64,000 nucleotides of DNA from Companilactobacillus alimentarius DSM 20249 (GCF_002849895.1 NZ_CP018867.1:1426001-1490000), one strand, 5' to 3'. Positions 17,296-30,541 are shown, numbered from the stretch's first letter. Numbers and translations are program-made. Notes: a model not told the origin generated them from the sequence alone.

Positions 17296-18684
17296 TTGTC
17301 AAGTTCTACAATTACAACTAACTCTATTATCATTTTAATAACCTTTATCTTTGCTTTCTTCTTTGTTGCCGCTGAGTTTGCCTTGGTACAAACTAGATCC
17401 AGTCAACTTGAAGATGCAATTTCTAAAGGAAATGGTAATACAAAAAAATTAAAACGTGCTCTGATGATGGTCAACAACCTCAATGAGTACTTATCTACGA
17501 CACAAGTTGGTACTAGTATCGCCGGTATTATCTTAGGTTGGATCGGTGAAAGTACTATCGAATATTTACTGATAGAAGTAGTCGGCGTAGCTCATATTTC
17601 CGCTGGTGGCAGCAGTGGTCTGCATGCAATCAGTTCGATTATCGGTGTGCTTTTACTAACCTACTTAGAAGTGGTTTTAACAGAAATCGTTCCTAAAAAT
17701 ATTTCAATTGATATGCCAATGACAATGCTTATGCTTGTCGTCACACCATTACGATTCTTCCATGTGGCCGTTTATCCATTCGTTTGGTTACTAAACGTCT
17801 CCGCCTCTGGAATTGTCCGTTTGATGGGAATGAAACCAGCTGATTCTGAAAATGAAGTTTTCTCACAGTCTGAAATTCTTCGACTTTCAAAATCATCTAT
17901 TAAAGGTGGCGATATGGAACCAGACGATGTTATCTTTATGCAACGTGCCTTCGCATTGAACGATAAAGTTGCTAAAGACATCATGGTCGATCGTACCAGT
18001 TTATATGTCGTTGACATTACTGATAAAGTTAAAGACGTCATTAAAGATTATTTACAACAAGGATTCTCAAGATTCCCAGTTGTAGCCGATAATGATAAAG
18101 ACAAGATCTTAGGTTATGTTTATGCTTACGATATCGTTCGTCAAAATCAGGTAGATGGCGACGTTGGCATCAGTCGGATCTTACGTTCAGTTAATACCGT
18201 TCCTGAAACAATGCCAATTCAAGATATTCTTTCAAAGATGATCAAAAAACAAACACCTATTGTTATTGTCGTTGATGAGTACGGTGGTACCAGCGGTATC
18301 GTAACTGATAAGGATATTTACGAAGAATTGTTTGGAACTGTTAAAGATGAAATTGATGATGTTTCCGATGAATATATCGTCAAAAATGCTGATGGTTCTT
18401 ATAACGTTTCTGGTAAAACTACACTTTATGACTTCGAACGTTATTTCAAGTCCGATATTCCTGAATTCCAAGATTCCGATATTATTACCGTTGGTGGTTA
18501 TATTATCGAGAAATATCCTAATATTCAAAAGAATTTCGAATTTGAAATGGATAACTTCAAATTCAAAGTTGCTGAATTCGATCATGGTTTTGTCAGCTGG
18601 TTTAAAGTTTCTGTCAATAAAACAGCGGTAACTAAACAAGACAATTTAGCTTCACTAACTGATGTTGATGATTTAAAGGAATAA
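17296..18684 (+). CDS. CNNM/HlyC-CorC family transporter-associated protein
   Basis: Membrane protein of the CNNM/CorC family, linked to magnesium or other divalent-cation efflux. An N-terminal DUF21 membrane domain (residues 5-180, with AEFALVQTR and EIVPKN) is followed by two CBS domains (VAKDIMVDRTSLYVVD; IVVDEYGGTSGIVTDKDIYEELFGTVKDE) and a C-terminal CorC_HlyC domain (VGGYIIEKYP). The TTG at 17296 follows AGAAGGGGAAA and places the first membrane segment at residue 8. A longer frame from 17146 runs across the promoter region (TATAAT near 17256) and is rejected. Confidence 0.9.
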   Translation: MSSSTITTNSIIILITFIFAFFFVAAEFALVQTRSSQLEDAISKGNGNTKKLKRALMMVNNLNEYLSTTQVGTSIAGIILGWIGESTIEYLLIEVVGVAHISAGGSSGLHAISSIIGVLLLTYLEVVLTEIVPKNISIDMPMTMLMLVVTPLRFFHVAVYPFVWLLNVSASGIVRLMGMKPADSENEVFSQSEILRLSKSSIKGGDMEPDDVIFMQRAFALNDKVAKDIMVDRTSLYVVDITDKVKDVIKDYLQQGFSRFPVVADNDKDKILGYVYAYDIVRQNQVDGDVGISRILRSVNTVPETMPIQDILSKMIKKQTPIVIVVDEYGGTSGIVTDKDIYEELFGTVKDEIDDVSDEYIVKNADGSYNVSGKTTLYDFERYFKSDIPEFQDSDIITVGGYIIEKYPNIQKNFEFEMDNFKFKVAEFDHGFVSWFKVSVNKTAVTKQDNLASLTDVDDLKE

Positions 18685-18717
18685 GAAAAACATAACAGGT
18701 TTAGTCGAGCATTAATA

Positions 18718-18760
18718 ATAAGGCCAGGTAATTAAATGCAATTACCTGGCCTTATTTGTT
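18718..18760. terminator. Bidirectional terminator between convergent genes
   Basis: Near-perfect palindrome AATAAGGCCAGGTAATT / AATTACCTGGCCTTATT with an AAATGC loop. Its core resembles two other intergenic hairpins in the window (24591-24634 and 60334-60380). Confidence 0.9.
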
Positions 18761-18785
18761 TTAAGCTAATTTTTACATTGAACTA

Positions 18786-20492
18786 TTATTCCTTATTACC
18801 CTTCAATCCTTCTATTTTACTAAAGTCTATTAGATTCAACTTATTAATAAATAGAACTGCAATAATCACTAAGAGTGATAAGAAAGAGATTCGCCGAGAG
18901 GCTTTTTGAATAGTTGTTTCGAAGTAATCGACAACCACTTTTCCGTTGCCATTAACTGTGACTTGAGCTAAATTATTGTTTCTCTTATCAACTTTCAATT
19001 TGGAAACTTTTCCACTTGATTGGGTGCTCTGATAACCATAGTAACCAATAATTGGTAAATCAATTTTAGCATTCTTAGCATTTTTAAAATTAAAGCTCAA
19101 CCGTGTTCCGTACTGTTTAAAGTCTGAAATCTTTGCTTTACCAGCTTGAATTTTAGGCTTGTGAGTCGCTCTTTGTAATTCACTTAGATTCGTCCCAATT
19201 GGCAAATACTCTTGTCCTGCACCAATACTAAATGGTTCAGTTTGATTATAGGCAGCATAAGTATTTCTTTGCAAAGGCGAACTAGCTACTAAACGATAAG
19301 CTGAGGAAACGGAAATCAAAGTTATAAATACCATCAAGACGATTTTCATACTTTTTTTCTTAAAAATCCCTAGTGGATCGGCGGCAACAAAGACTGCTAG
19401 AAGCAATGAAACAATCATATAAAAGCGCCATGGGAATTGGATCATCTTCATAGGAGTTTTATTCAGTAATACCCACGGAAAGATTTTAGTACTGCAAATC
19501 AACATAAATGCTCCAATTAAGGAGAAGTGACGTACAGCTTTGTTCTTGATCTTAACTGCTGAAACAACTACAACAATTGCCGCAAAAAACAATACTATTC
19601 CAGGATTCGCTTGGTTGAAGTTATTATTCATACTAGCGTGAGCCATATCAGTAAAGTCAGCTGCTGCTGTAGCTAAATTCGAACTAGATTCTGTTAATAA
19701 GAATTTAGTGTGATGCATTTGCTCTATCATTGGCAAGAAGTAAGCCAGGCTTAGTAAAACTGAGCTTAAAGTTGCCCACAATAATGACAACAAACGTTGG
19801 GGGGCTTTTCTCAGTTCACCAATTTGGCAAATTGCTACAATTACAATTAGAATTGCAACTAAAATTGGTGAAATAGCATGGGAATAAATAATTCCAGTCA
19901 TACCAAAAGTCAGATATAACCAATTTTGACGTTTACCATAAAAAATTTCATAAATACCTAAAAGAGCAACCGGTAAGAATACAAAGGCCCCAACTTCACC
20001 TAGATCATGACGGTACAATATATCATACATTCGATAAGTCGAAAGTGTATAAACAAAACTAAATACTAAACTATTCCAATATTTCTTACTAACCTTGTAA
20101 AAGCAAAGAAATGCTATACCCATAGTTAAAAATGTCAATAAAATATTCAACCCTGCAATTGCTTGGGCACTAGAATATCCCATTAGACGCATAAAGGCTG
20201 CTGGATATAGAAGAAAATCAGAATAAAAAACGTTTACGATATAGCCAAAACCATCCATAAACGACATATTAATGAATGGAAAATATTGATGGCGTAAGAG
20301 CGAATGATACAAACCTTCAATTCTCATATTATGAAAACGATCATCGCTAGTCCCCAAATATGACCAAATTCTACCTTGGAAAATCTGAGTTTGATAAATA
20401 ACTAAAATACTAACTATTAAGAAAAGTGCAATAGTCGCTAAGACTATCATTACCTTTTTTAATTTCTCTTTGTTCAACGCTGTTAATTGCAT
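18786..20492 (-). CDS. Polytopic membrane protein, PTPS-related (YfhO/GT-C-like)
   Basis: Large integral membrane protein (568 residues) with about 12 hydrophobic segments. The first loop carries TSDDRFHNMRIEGLYHSLL, like the acidic loop of GT-C-type glycosyltransferases and of the PTPS-related membrane family (PF10131). A C-terminal extracytoplasmic domain (about residues 400-535) precedes a last membrane helix and a basic tail. It may transfer sugars to a cell-surface polymer; the donor and acceptor are unknown. ATG at 20492 with AAGGG upstream. No glycan gene cluster is adjacent. Confidence 0.7.
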   Translation of the reverse strand: MQLTALNKEKLKKVMIVLATIALFLIVSILVIYQTQIFQGRIWSYLGTSDDRFHNMRIEGLYHSLLRHQYFPFINMSFMDGFGYIVNVFYSDFLLYPAAFMRLMGYSSAQAIAGLNILLTFLTMGIAFLCFYKVSKKYWNSLVFSFVYTLSTYRMYDILYRHDLGEVGAFVFLPVALLGIYEIFYGKRQNWLYLTFGMTGIIYSHAISPILVAILIVIVAICQIGELRKAPQRLLSLLWATLSSVLLSLAYFLPMIEQMHHTKFLLTESSSNLATAAADFTDMAHASMNNNFNQANPGIVLFFAAIVVVVSAVKIKNKAVRHFSLIGAFMLICSTKIFPWVLLNKTPMKMIQFPWRFYMIVSLLLAVFVAADPLGIFKKKSMKIVLMVFITLISVSSAYRLVASSPLQRNTYAAYNQTEPFSIGAGQEYLPIGTNLSELQRATHKPKIQAGKAKISDFKQYGTRLSFNFKNAKNAKIDLPIIGYYGYQSTQSSGKVSKLKVDKRNNNLAQVTVNGNGKVVVDYFETTIQKASRRISFLSLLVIIAVLFINKLNLIDFSKIEGLKGNKE

Positions 20493-20577
20493 AACGAAAT
20501 ACCCTTCTTAGTAATGTAAAAAAAACAATATCTACATTATACTAATTTACTTCTCGTAAAAGATACTAATTTTACAA

Positions 20578-20624
20578 GTAAAAAGGGAAAGTCTTAGGTT
20601 TTCTGCCTGAAACTCCCCCCAAAA
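20578..20624 (-). terminator. Terminator after the 20633-22113 gene pair
   Basis: GGGGAGTTTCAGG pairs imperfectly with CCTAAGACTTTCCC across a CAGAAAA loop, followed by TTTTTAC on the reverse strand. Confidence 0.6.
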
Positions 20625-20632
20625 ATAAATTT

Positions 20633-21448
20633 TCAGTACTTGTACTTCATCGTACTGCCCCAATCGATCAAGCTCAAGATAAATACCATAAAAATAATCG
20701 AAATATAGCTTAAAAATATTCCATTGAGGATATTGTACAAGACATCACGGACATTGTAATCGACATTATTTACAATCAAATCTTGTAATGGATAATATGT
20801 ACATCCTAGCAATATAGCTAATAAAATTGATGTGCAGATACCCACTGTCCCTAAATGATGAAAGAACAACATACTAGATTGAACCTTTATTCGTAAACGT
20901 AACGCCAACAGAATAAAGATCCCCGCTGCCGCTACCATTGTAATTTTAATCAGTTTTTTTATTGTTTGAATTCTGACAAGGACTCGTTCAATCGGTCCCA
21001 TATCATTATTAACAATTTGATTCATTAAACCTTCATTACTTTTAATGACACTATCTATTTCAGGGTCAATATCTAAACCGTAACTTTTAGCTTCAGATTT
21101 AAGCTTGGTACTGATTGTGGCTAAGATAGCACTGCCGATTGTTAATTGCGAGTCATCACTGTACACTTCGTCAACCGAAGTATTAATAATCTTTTTTATA
21201 TCACTATTAGTTAAATTGACCGCTGACAAATTTGTGGAAATAGAATAACTGTTAACTAAACGTCCTAAACGCTGATTAGTATAATTCTTTATTAAAGTCA
21301 CGTTGGTTTCACTGTTGACGACTTTTTTAACATAATTACTATTTAGCACAGTCGACAAAGTAATTCCTAAGAAAACGATCACCATTAAACAAATTGACAA
21401 TAGAATCAATGTAAATCCGTGTCTGTTGTACGACAATGACTTGCTCAT
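20633..21448 (-). CDS. Membrane protein of unknown function
   Basis: Not recognised. There is one N-terminal membrane helix (residues 13-35), an extracytoplasmic region of about 130 residues rich in Ser, Asn, Ile and Thr, then three further membrane helices (about 167-185, 200-220, 245-265). Residue 271 ends with a short basic tail. This layout resembles accessory membrane proteins of two-domain sensors or permeases, but no family motif is visible. It starts two bases after the HAD phosphatase gene, whose last codons provide the GGAG RBS, so the two are clearly one operon. Confidence 0.6.
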   Translation of the reverse strand: MSKSLSYNRHGFTLILLSICLMVIVFLGITLSTVLNSNYVKKVVNSETNVTLIKNYTNQRLGRLVNSYSISTNLSAVNLTNSDIKKIINTSVDEVYSDDSQLTIGSAILATISTKLKSEAKSYGLDIDPEIDSVIKSNEGLMNQIVNNDMGPIERVLVRIQTIKKLIKITMVAAAGIFILLALRLRIKVQSSMLFFHHLGTVGICTSILLAILLGCTYYPLQDLIVNNVDYNVRDVLYNILNGIFLSYISIIFMVFILSLIDWGSTMKYKY

Positions 21449-21450
21449 AA

Positions 21451-22113
21451 TTATTTCTCCATAGCTAGATTAACAATTTCTTGCGGCTTATTGACGATCC
21501 ACTCTGACTTGGCTTTTTTTAATTCTGCCAAATCCCCGAATCCATAAGTAACGCCAATAGCTTTCAAATTGTTTTTATGTGCCCCCACAACATCACTATT
21601 ACGATCCCCAACCATAACGAGATTTTTTGTATCTAATTCAATCGAAGTTTTGTCCATTCCATAGGAAATAACATCTTCTTTCAATGAACGAACTGATTCG
21701 TCCTCAGCGGCTCCAAAAACGTGTCTAATGTATTGTTTCATATTTAATTGATCGATAATTCTTTTAGCAAAGATCTCTGGCTTCGAAGTGGCAATGAACA
21801 ATTGCTTATCTGCTTTACTCAAAGATTCTAACATATCATAGACACCATCATAAACAGTATATTCCATCCAACCTTCTTCTTGATAATATTCTCGAAAGGC
21901 GTTTATACTTTGATTGATCAATGGATCATCTGGCGCTACATGATCATACTTTTGAAGTGAAGCACCTAGCGTTGGTCCAATAAACTCATGTAAAATAACA
22001 TCATTATGAGGAATATATCCTAAAGTATGTTGATACATATATCTCAAACTCTTCATGATCCCTGTTTCAGAATTAATGATAGTTCCATCCAGATCAAAAA
22101 ATAAATTGTTCAA
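21451..22113 (-). CDS. HAD-family phosphatase (phosphoglycolate phosphatase-like)
   Basis: Subfamily IA HAD hydrolase. Motif I FFDLDGTIINSE carries the nucleophile Asp and the general acid Asp. A helical cap domain follows (residues 15-85). Motif II is FIATSKPE, and motif III/IV VMVGDRNSDVVGAHKNN gives the Mg2+ ligands. Likely a phosphoglycolate, pyrophosphate or sugar-phosphate phosphatase; the substrate is not determined. TTG start at 22113 after AAAAGGATG. First gene of a two-gene operon with a membrane protein. Confidence 0.88.
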   Translation of the reverse strand: MNNLFFDLDGTIINSETGIMKSLRYMYQHTLGYIPHNDVILHEFIGPTLGASLQKYDHVAPDDPLINQSINAFREYYQEEGWMEYTVYDGVYDMLESLSKADKQLFIATSKPEIFAKRIIDQLNMKQYIRHVFGAAEDESVRSLKEDVISYGMDKTSIELDTKNLVMVGDRNSDVVGAHKNNLKAIGVTYGFGDLAELKKAKSEWIVNKPQEIVNLAMEK

Positions 22114-22200
22114 ATTAAATTCATCCTTTTATGTTAAATTTAAGTTATGTAAAGATTATATAGCATTCAATAAAAAATAACTAACAGTCGTAGGTAGAGT

Positions 22201-24534
22201 ATGGTAAAAATCAAAAAACCACAAACATATACCAGTCTCGAAAATGGACTGACGGATCAACAAGTTGATACGCAAGTTCAAAAAGGACTGATAAATGTTC
22301 AAATCAAGAAATTATCGCGCCCAATCCCTAAGATTCTGGCCGACAATCTCTTCACATTATTTAATCTTCTCAATTTAATTATTGCAATCCTAATTTTTTG
22401 GACCGGTTCCTATCGAAATCTCTTCTTCCTAGGTCCCGTTATTGCCAATATTGTTATTGGTAGTTACCAAGAAATTAGAGCTAAACTTACCATTGATAAA
22501 ATCAGTTTAGTTAATAGTCAAAATTTTACTGTTGTTCGTAATGGTCAAAGAAAAGAAATCGTCATTGATGATTTGGTAGAAGACGACATCGTTTTAATCA
22601 AACGTGGCGATACAATGCCTGCGGATGGAATTGTTCGCTCATCTAATGGGCTACAAACCAACGAATCCGGTATTACTGGTGAAGCTGACACAATTACCAA
22701 AAGTGTTGATGATGAAGTCTTCTCTGGCAGTTTTGTCATCGCTGGCCAGGCTAAGATTCAATTGACTCAAGTCGGGCATGAAAGTTTTGTCTCTAAGTTA
22801 TCATCCGCTGTCGGCAAAGAAAAGCGTTCTGTGAGCGTTTTAATGAAAATAATTAATAATATCATTAAAATTTTAACATACACTATCATCCCCATCGGAC
22901 TTCTTTTATTTTTCCGTTCCTATTTAAAAAATGGCGATGTCGCCCAATCAATCCTTGGTACTTCCGCCTCAGTCATCGGGATGATTCCAGAGGGATTAGT
23001 CTTATTAACCGCCGTCGCTTTAGCAACTGGTTCTTACAATCTCTCCAAGCGAAACATTTTAGTTCGTTCTTTAAGTGCCATTGAAACATTAGCTCGAGTC
23101 GATACGCTTTGTTTGGACAAAACGGGTACAATCACAACCGGAAAATTAACCGTTAAAAAAACGATTGCGTATGGTAGCGACGAAAATACTATCAAAGCTA
23201 TCGCAACAAAAATTGTTGAAGCAACGCAGGAAACCAACGCTACTGCTTTAGCCATTGGTAATTTAAACTTCCAGCCTTTTGAAGATGAAGTCAAAGAAGT
23301 CATTCCTTTCTCATCAGAAACCAAGTATTCTGGCTTCATTGACAAAAACGATGTCCGTTACACGATGGGAGCTCCCGAGTTCATCATTCAAAATCCTGAT
23401 CAAAAAGTAGCCAAAAGAATTAAACAAGCTGCGGAAAACGGCTTTCGGGTCATCGCTATCTTGAAAGAGGACATCAAACAAAGCTTACTAGGTTTACTAT
23501 TGATTTCCGACGAAATTCGTCCTCAAGCTTCTTCAACTTTTAGTTACCTAAGAAACCAAGGGGTCGACTTCAAAGTCATCTCTGGCGATAATCCAGCTAC
23601 TGTTAGTAACGTTGCTAACCAGGCTGGAATCGCGACTGGTAATAGTTATATAGATATGAGTAGCATTACAGAGGACCAAGACTACCACAAATTAGTCAAG
23701 GAGTACAAAGTTTTTGGTCGAGTACGTCCAAGTCAAAAGGCTGATCTAATCAAGGCAATGCAGGACAATGGTTTGACGGTCGGTATGACTGGCGATGGTG
23801 TCAACGATGTTTTAGCAATGCGTCAATCCGACTGTAGCGTTGCCATCGCGGGTGAAAGTGATGCTGCGGAAGCCTCCGCTGACTTTGTTCTCTTGGATCG
23901 TAATTTTGATTCAATGATCTTTATGCTAAATGAAGGTCGTCGAGTTATCAATAACGTTGAACGTGTCGCTTCATTATTCTTGATTAAAACAATTTACTCA
24001 GCTGTCTTGGCAATTCTCTTTATAATTTTAGGAACTGGTTATCCATTCCAGCCATCACAACTAACACCAATCAATGCCTTAACAGTTGGTATACCTACTT
24101 TTTTACTCGCCTTAGAGCCCAACTATACGCCACCAGCGGGACGTTTCATGCGTAACGTTATGGAAATAGCCTTACCTTCTGCTCTCTGCAATATCATCAT
24201 CATTATAACCATTTCAATCTTAGGTAATCATTTCAACTTTAATTTTGCGACGACCTCGACCCTTTCAGTCTTCACAATCGGTATTATCGGTTACTGTGCG
24301 TTAATTTCTATCAGTAATCCGCTATTTATGAGAAAGAAAATTATGATTGGTTTCTCATTTGTTTTATTTATTATTACTTTTATCTTTGGCAACAAAGCTT
24401 TTGGGTTGGAAAGTATCTTAAATCTACAATACACTTATCTCTTCATCGCTATCTTCTTAATCGCTTGGCCTTTGTTCATGTTCATGCGAGAAGTCTTAGG
24501 TAGAAGAGTCTTTTCTAAAATTAATTGGAAATAA
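22201..24534 (+). CDS. P-type cation-transporting ATPase (HAD-IC)
   Basis: ATP-driven cation pump in the plasma membrane. Visible motifs: TGEADTITK in the actuator domain, PEGL in the fourth membrane helix, the phosphorylation site DKTGTITTGKL (near residue 306), GDNPATV and MTGDGVNDVLAM in the P domain, then C-terminal membrane helices. At 777 residues and with a short cytoplasmic N-terminus it resembles the type often called ATPase E in lactobacilli. PEGL without metal-binding Cys fits Ca2+, Mg2+ or K+ more than heavy metals, but the ion is not established. ATG at 22201 follows a moderate TAGGTAGAG site. Its own terminator follows. Confidence 0.88.
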   Translation: MVKIKKPQTYTSLENGLTDQQVDTQVQKGLINVQIKKLSRPIPKILADNLFTLFNLLNLIIAILIFWTGSYRNLFFLGPVIANIVIGSYQEIRAKLTIDKISLVNSQNFTVVRNGQRKEIVIDDLVEDDIVLIKRGDTMPADGIVRSSNGLQTNESGITGEADTITKSVDDEVFSGSFVIAGQAKIQLTQVGHESFVSKLSSAVGKEKRSVSVLMKIINNIIKILTYTIIPIGLLLFFRSYLKNGDVAQSILGTSASVIGMIPEGLVLLTAVALATGSYNLSKRNILVRSLSAIETLARVDTLCLDKTGTITTGKLTVKKTIAYGSDENTIKAIATKIVEATQETNATALAIGNLNFQPFEDEVKEVIPFSSETKYSGFIDKNDVRYTMGAPEFIIQNPDQKVAKRIKQAAENGFRVIAILKEDIKQSLLGLLLISDEIRPQASSTFSYLRNQGVDFKVISGDNPATVSNVANQAGIATGNSYIDMSSITEDQDYHKLVKEYKVFGRVRPSQKADLIKAMQDNGLTVGMTGDGVNDVLAMRQSDCSVAIAGESDAAEASADFVLLDRNFDSMIFMLNEGRRVINNVERVASLFLIKTIYSAVLAILFIILGTGYPFQPSQLTPINALTVGIPTFLLALEPNYTPPAGRFMRNVMEIALPSALCNIIIIITISILGNHFNFNFATTSTLSVFTIGIIGYCALISISNPLFMRKKIMIGFSFVLFIITFIFGNKAFGLESILNLQYTYLFIAIFLIAWPLFMFMREVLGRRVFSKINWK

Positions 24535-24538
24535 CAAT

Positions 24539-24579
24539 ATAGGCTATTCTTTACATACATAAGGAATAGCCTATTTTTG
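24539..24579 (+). terminator. Terminator after the P-type ATPase
   Basis: ATAGGCTATTC and GAATAGCCTAT form a perfect 11-pair stem, followed by TTTTTG. Confidence 0.9.
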
Positions 24580-24590
24580 TTTAAAGCAAA

Positions 24591-24634
24591 GGAAGCCAAG
24601 TAATCAAAATACGATTACCCAGCTTCCTTATTTA
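24591..24634. terminator. Intergenic hairpin (dispersed family)
   Basis: GGAAGC/GCTTCC and TAATC/GATTA stems with AAAATAC as the loop, followed by TTATTT. It may end the small minus-strand gene at 24689. Its core is shared with hairpins at 18718-18760 and 60334-60380. Confidence 0.6.
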
Positions 24635-24688
24635 GTGCTTGAAAATAGAATTATTCTACACTTTCATTATCTTAATATTAGAATTAAT

Positions 24689-24886
24689 TTATTCATATTT
24701 ATGATGATGCCGCATGAATATTTCGTGATCTTTTTCCATACCACCTAAATAGACAATCGACAATACGACCACCGAAAACAATGCCAAAATCGCATTGGGG
24801 CGATTGAGAAAATATAAGCCAATGGCGATTAATGCCAAAATTACAATTGAGACTTTTAAAGTGACTCTCGGTACCTTATCTTTCAT
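24689..24886 (-). CDS. Small two-helix membrane protein, unknown
   Basis: Not recognised. 65 residues with two hydrophobic segments (about 8-26 and 31-48) and a charged, histidine-rich C-terminus (MRHHHKYE). A GAGGTAG site seven bases before the ATG and a convincing membrane topology support a real gene. It stands between the P-type ATPase and the beta-glucosidase gene without obvious operon partners. Confidence 0.6.
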   Translation of the reverse strand: MKDKVPRVTLKVSIVILALIAIGLYFLNRPNAILALFSVVVLSIVYLGGMEKDHEIFMRHHHKYE

Positions 24887-24958
24887 AAAACAACTACCTC
24901 TTTTTACTACTTCTAAGTTTATTATGAAAGCAAAATCTCAGTTACGCAATCAAGATGC

Positions 24959-26467
<1,509 letters not shown>

Positions 26468-26474
26468 TTAAAGC

Positions 26475-28595
<2,121 letters not shown>

Positions 28596-29432
28596 TTAAT
28601 TTTCTCGATGAGTTACTCGCCAGACGTGCAAGATCAAATACACTTGATCATTTGACGAAAGTGCCCATCCTTTAGTATTTCGCAAAAATGTTGAAATCTT
28701 TTGAACAGTTTCATTTTCTTGGGGATATTTAACAATCATTAATTTCAATAAACTAGGATCTAATTGTTCACTAGCAGGCTTATTGGATTTGATCTTTCTA
28801 ATCAAGAAATATCTCAGATGAGAGACCAATCGACTATAATTGAACGATTCATCGTCCAAAGTAGCGTGATAACTGATCTGAATGATATCGATTATGTCGG
28901 AAATCATTTTGGAGACCTGGATCGTGTCCTGAAGGGATTCTTTTTCATTCTCCACATTCACAAAATGATAAGTTAAAAAGACTAGTTCGTCCTTAGTAAA
29001 TTCAACTTGCAAATCTTGATCAATAATCTTTATTGCTCTTAATGATGCCTGATACTCTTTGGGAAATAATTTTTTTACTTCCCAATTAACTGCTCGATCC
29101 GTAAACTCAATGTTTTCTTTTGCCCTTTTATAGGCAAAATTGATATGATCAGCCAAAATTAAATATTGATAATCATTGAATTTAACTTTTAGAAAAGATT
29201 CGACATCGTTTACAACATCAGAAGCAGTATCAATGATTGATTTATTATATTCCCCTAAATTATCTATGTTTGCTGTATTCTCTGACTTAAAACGTTGAGT
29301 GATTTTTGATGCGTCCACCACATCACCCGTTTTCTTACCAAATCCGATGCCTTTTCCAATAACTACCCATTCAACATGATGGTCATCAACTACGAGAGCG
29401 GCATTATTATTATAATTTCTTATAAATTTCAA
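28596..29432 (-). CDS. licT: BglG/LicT family transcription antiterminator
   Basis: RNA-binding antiterminator controlled by PTS phosphorylation. The N-terminal CAT RNA-binding domain reads MKFIRNYNNNAALV with VVIGKGIGFGKKTGD. Two PRD domains follow, with histidines in LADHINFAYKRA and YHFVNVENE (PRD1), and in ISYHATLDD, VSHLRYF and ILHVWRVTH (PRD2). TTG start at 29432, seven bases after AGGAGGG. It is the first gene of the beta-glucoside operon, and its own leader also carries a RAT/terminator, so it regulates itself. Confidence 0.95.
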   Translation of the reverse strand: MKFIRNYNNNAALVVDDHHVEWVVIGKGIGFGKKTGDVVDASKITQRFKSENTANIDNLGEYNKSIIDTASDVVNDVESFLKVKFNDYQYLILADHINFAYKRAKENIEFTDRAVNWEVKKLFPKEYQASLRAIKIIDQDLQVEFTKDELVFLTYHFVNVENEKESLQDTIQVSKMISDIIDIIQISYHATLDDESFNYSRLVSHLRYFLIRKIKSNKPASEQLDPSLLKLMIVKYPQENETVQKISTFLRNTKGWALSSNDQVYLILHVWRVTHREN

Positions 29433-29446
29433 CGACTCACCCTCCT

Positions 29447-29526
29447 AAAAAAAATACCCACTAATCGCGTACAAAATAGACGCAATACTAGTAGGTTTAT
29501 GCCTGATCGAATCAGTGACACACATC
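29447..29526 (-). promoter_or_regulatory. Second RAT/terminator element in the licT leader
   Basis: The reverse strand carries GTGTCACTGATTCGATCAGG, then the overlapping terminator stem ACCTACTAGT / ATTAGTGGGT (10 pairs with wobbles; arms 29487-29496 and 29456-29465) and a run of eight T. It implies autogenous control of licT. Confidence 0.8.
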
Positions 29527-29539
29527 GTTTACAAAAACT

Positions 29540-29554
29540 ATGATAGCGTTTTCT
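29540..29554. promoter_or_regulatory. CcpA (cre)-like site upstream of licT
   Basis: ATGATAGCGTTTTCT matches WTGNAANCGNWNNCW with one mismatch, just upstream of the licT leader. It would give carbon catabolite repression of the operon. Confidence 0.6.
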
Positions 29555-29866
29555 AAACTATACGTCAAGTCTAGTTTTAAATTTAGATACTATTTCCTCA
29601 ATTTTTATTATAAAAAATGAATTTTTAAGTTTAATTTATTATTACTTTGTTTAGATATTCTTGATCAAATAATTGATCAAAATCAATGTAAGCGTTGTTA
29701 TTTTTTAAGTGCTAAATAAACACTACAAAATGTCTAGATACTCCGCTATACTTGAGTCAGCAAGGGATTAGAGCATTGTATCAGCAAGCAATAAAGTCGT
29801 TTTTTATCAATATATTTTTTATCATGATATTATGCTAATAATTAAACACAGTAAGGAGTCTTGAAT
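29555..29866. other. A/T-rich divergent intergenic region
   Basis: It holds no gene that can be supported. It contains two identical palindromic octamers, TTGATCAA at 29661-29668 and 29673-29680, which look like a paired operator. A short direct repeat TCAGCAAG lies near 29757 and 29780. The probable promoter of the + strand gene at 29867 also lies here (TATTATGCTAATAAT around 29828). Confidence 0.4.
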
Positions 29867-30229
29867 ATGCCAAAAAAAATTGCTGTTGTAGCCATGAATA
29901 CCAAAAAGATTCCCTATGTCGATGGTAACGAACTTATCATCACACTCGATAATCAAAAAGTTTGGTACACCGCTAATACTAAACAGATTAAAATTCCTTT
30001 TCTTACAAACGTCTTTAATTCAATGACAAATAACTTTATCAAGAAATTTATGAAACGTTCGACTAAAAAGGATACTGTCAAAGCTAATTACTTTTCAAAG
30101 CAAGTTGCTCGTTATCTACTTGAGAATGATTTTGATCAGATCATCTTTGAAAATGAGTTGCTCCGAAAGAATATTTCCCGTCGTTTGGAAAGAAAACATA
30201 CGACCGTTCCGGAAACTTCACTTGCCTAG
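29867..30229 (+). CDS. Conserved-looking protein of unknown function
   Basis: Not recognised. 120 residues, soluble and strongly basic in the middle (FIKKFMKRSTKKDTVKAN) and at the end (RKNISRRLERKH). The N-terminal third (KKIAVVAMNTKKIPYVDGNEL) looks like a small beta domain. AAGGAG lies eight bases before ATG 29867; a TTG six bases earlier is too close to that site. It has a clear terminator. It borders the signalling island, and the border hairpins suggest the island was inserted next to this gene. Confidence 0.65.
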   Translation: MPKKIAVVAMNTKKIPYVDGNELIITLDNQKVWYTANTKQIKIPFLTNVFNSMTNNFIKKFMKRSTKKDTVKANYFSKQVARYLLENDFDQIIFENELLRKNISRRLERKHTTVPETSLA

Positions 30230-30240
30230 GACATATAAGT

Positions 30241-30280
30241 AAGGTTCAGAAATCTTAAATGATTTCTGAACCTTATTTAT
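30241..30280 (+). terminator. Terminator after the 120-residue protein gene
   Basis: AAGGTTCAGAAATC and GATTTCTGAACCTT around TTAAAT, followed by ATTTAT. Its core CAGAAATC...GATTTCTGA is shared with the hairpin at 33480-33523 on the other side of the signalling island. Confidence 0.8.
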
Positions 30281-30474
30281 ATGTTTTCTCTTCAAATTAG
30301 AAAGATATCCCTCAGAAATATTCAGTAACTTTGTTCCCTTATTCATTTGATCACTTCAAATTCATGTAGTCGTTTCTATAATAAAAATTACCACTACGTT
30401 TTTTAAACATTTCTAAATATTGATTACATAATTCATCTGCCCTTTCTTCAATTTAATACCTCTTATGGGAACAA

Positions 30475-30527
30475 AAAAAGCCCTTGAGTACACAGATTCT
30501 ATTATTCAGTCTGTATACCTTGGGGCA
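30475..30527 (-). terminator. Terminator after the small membrane protein of the signalling island
   Basis: GCCCCAAGGTATACAGA and TCTGTGTACTCAAGGGC pair on the reverse strand and are followed by TTTTTTTG. It lies just after the stop at 30542. The 190 bases to its left hold nothing recognisable. Confidence 0.8.
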
Positions 30528-30541
30528 TTTATTTTTAGATT

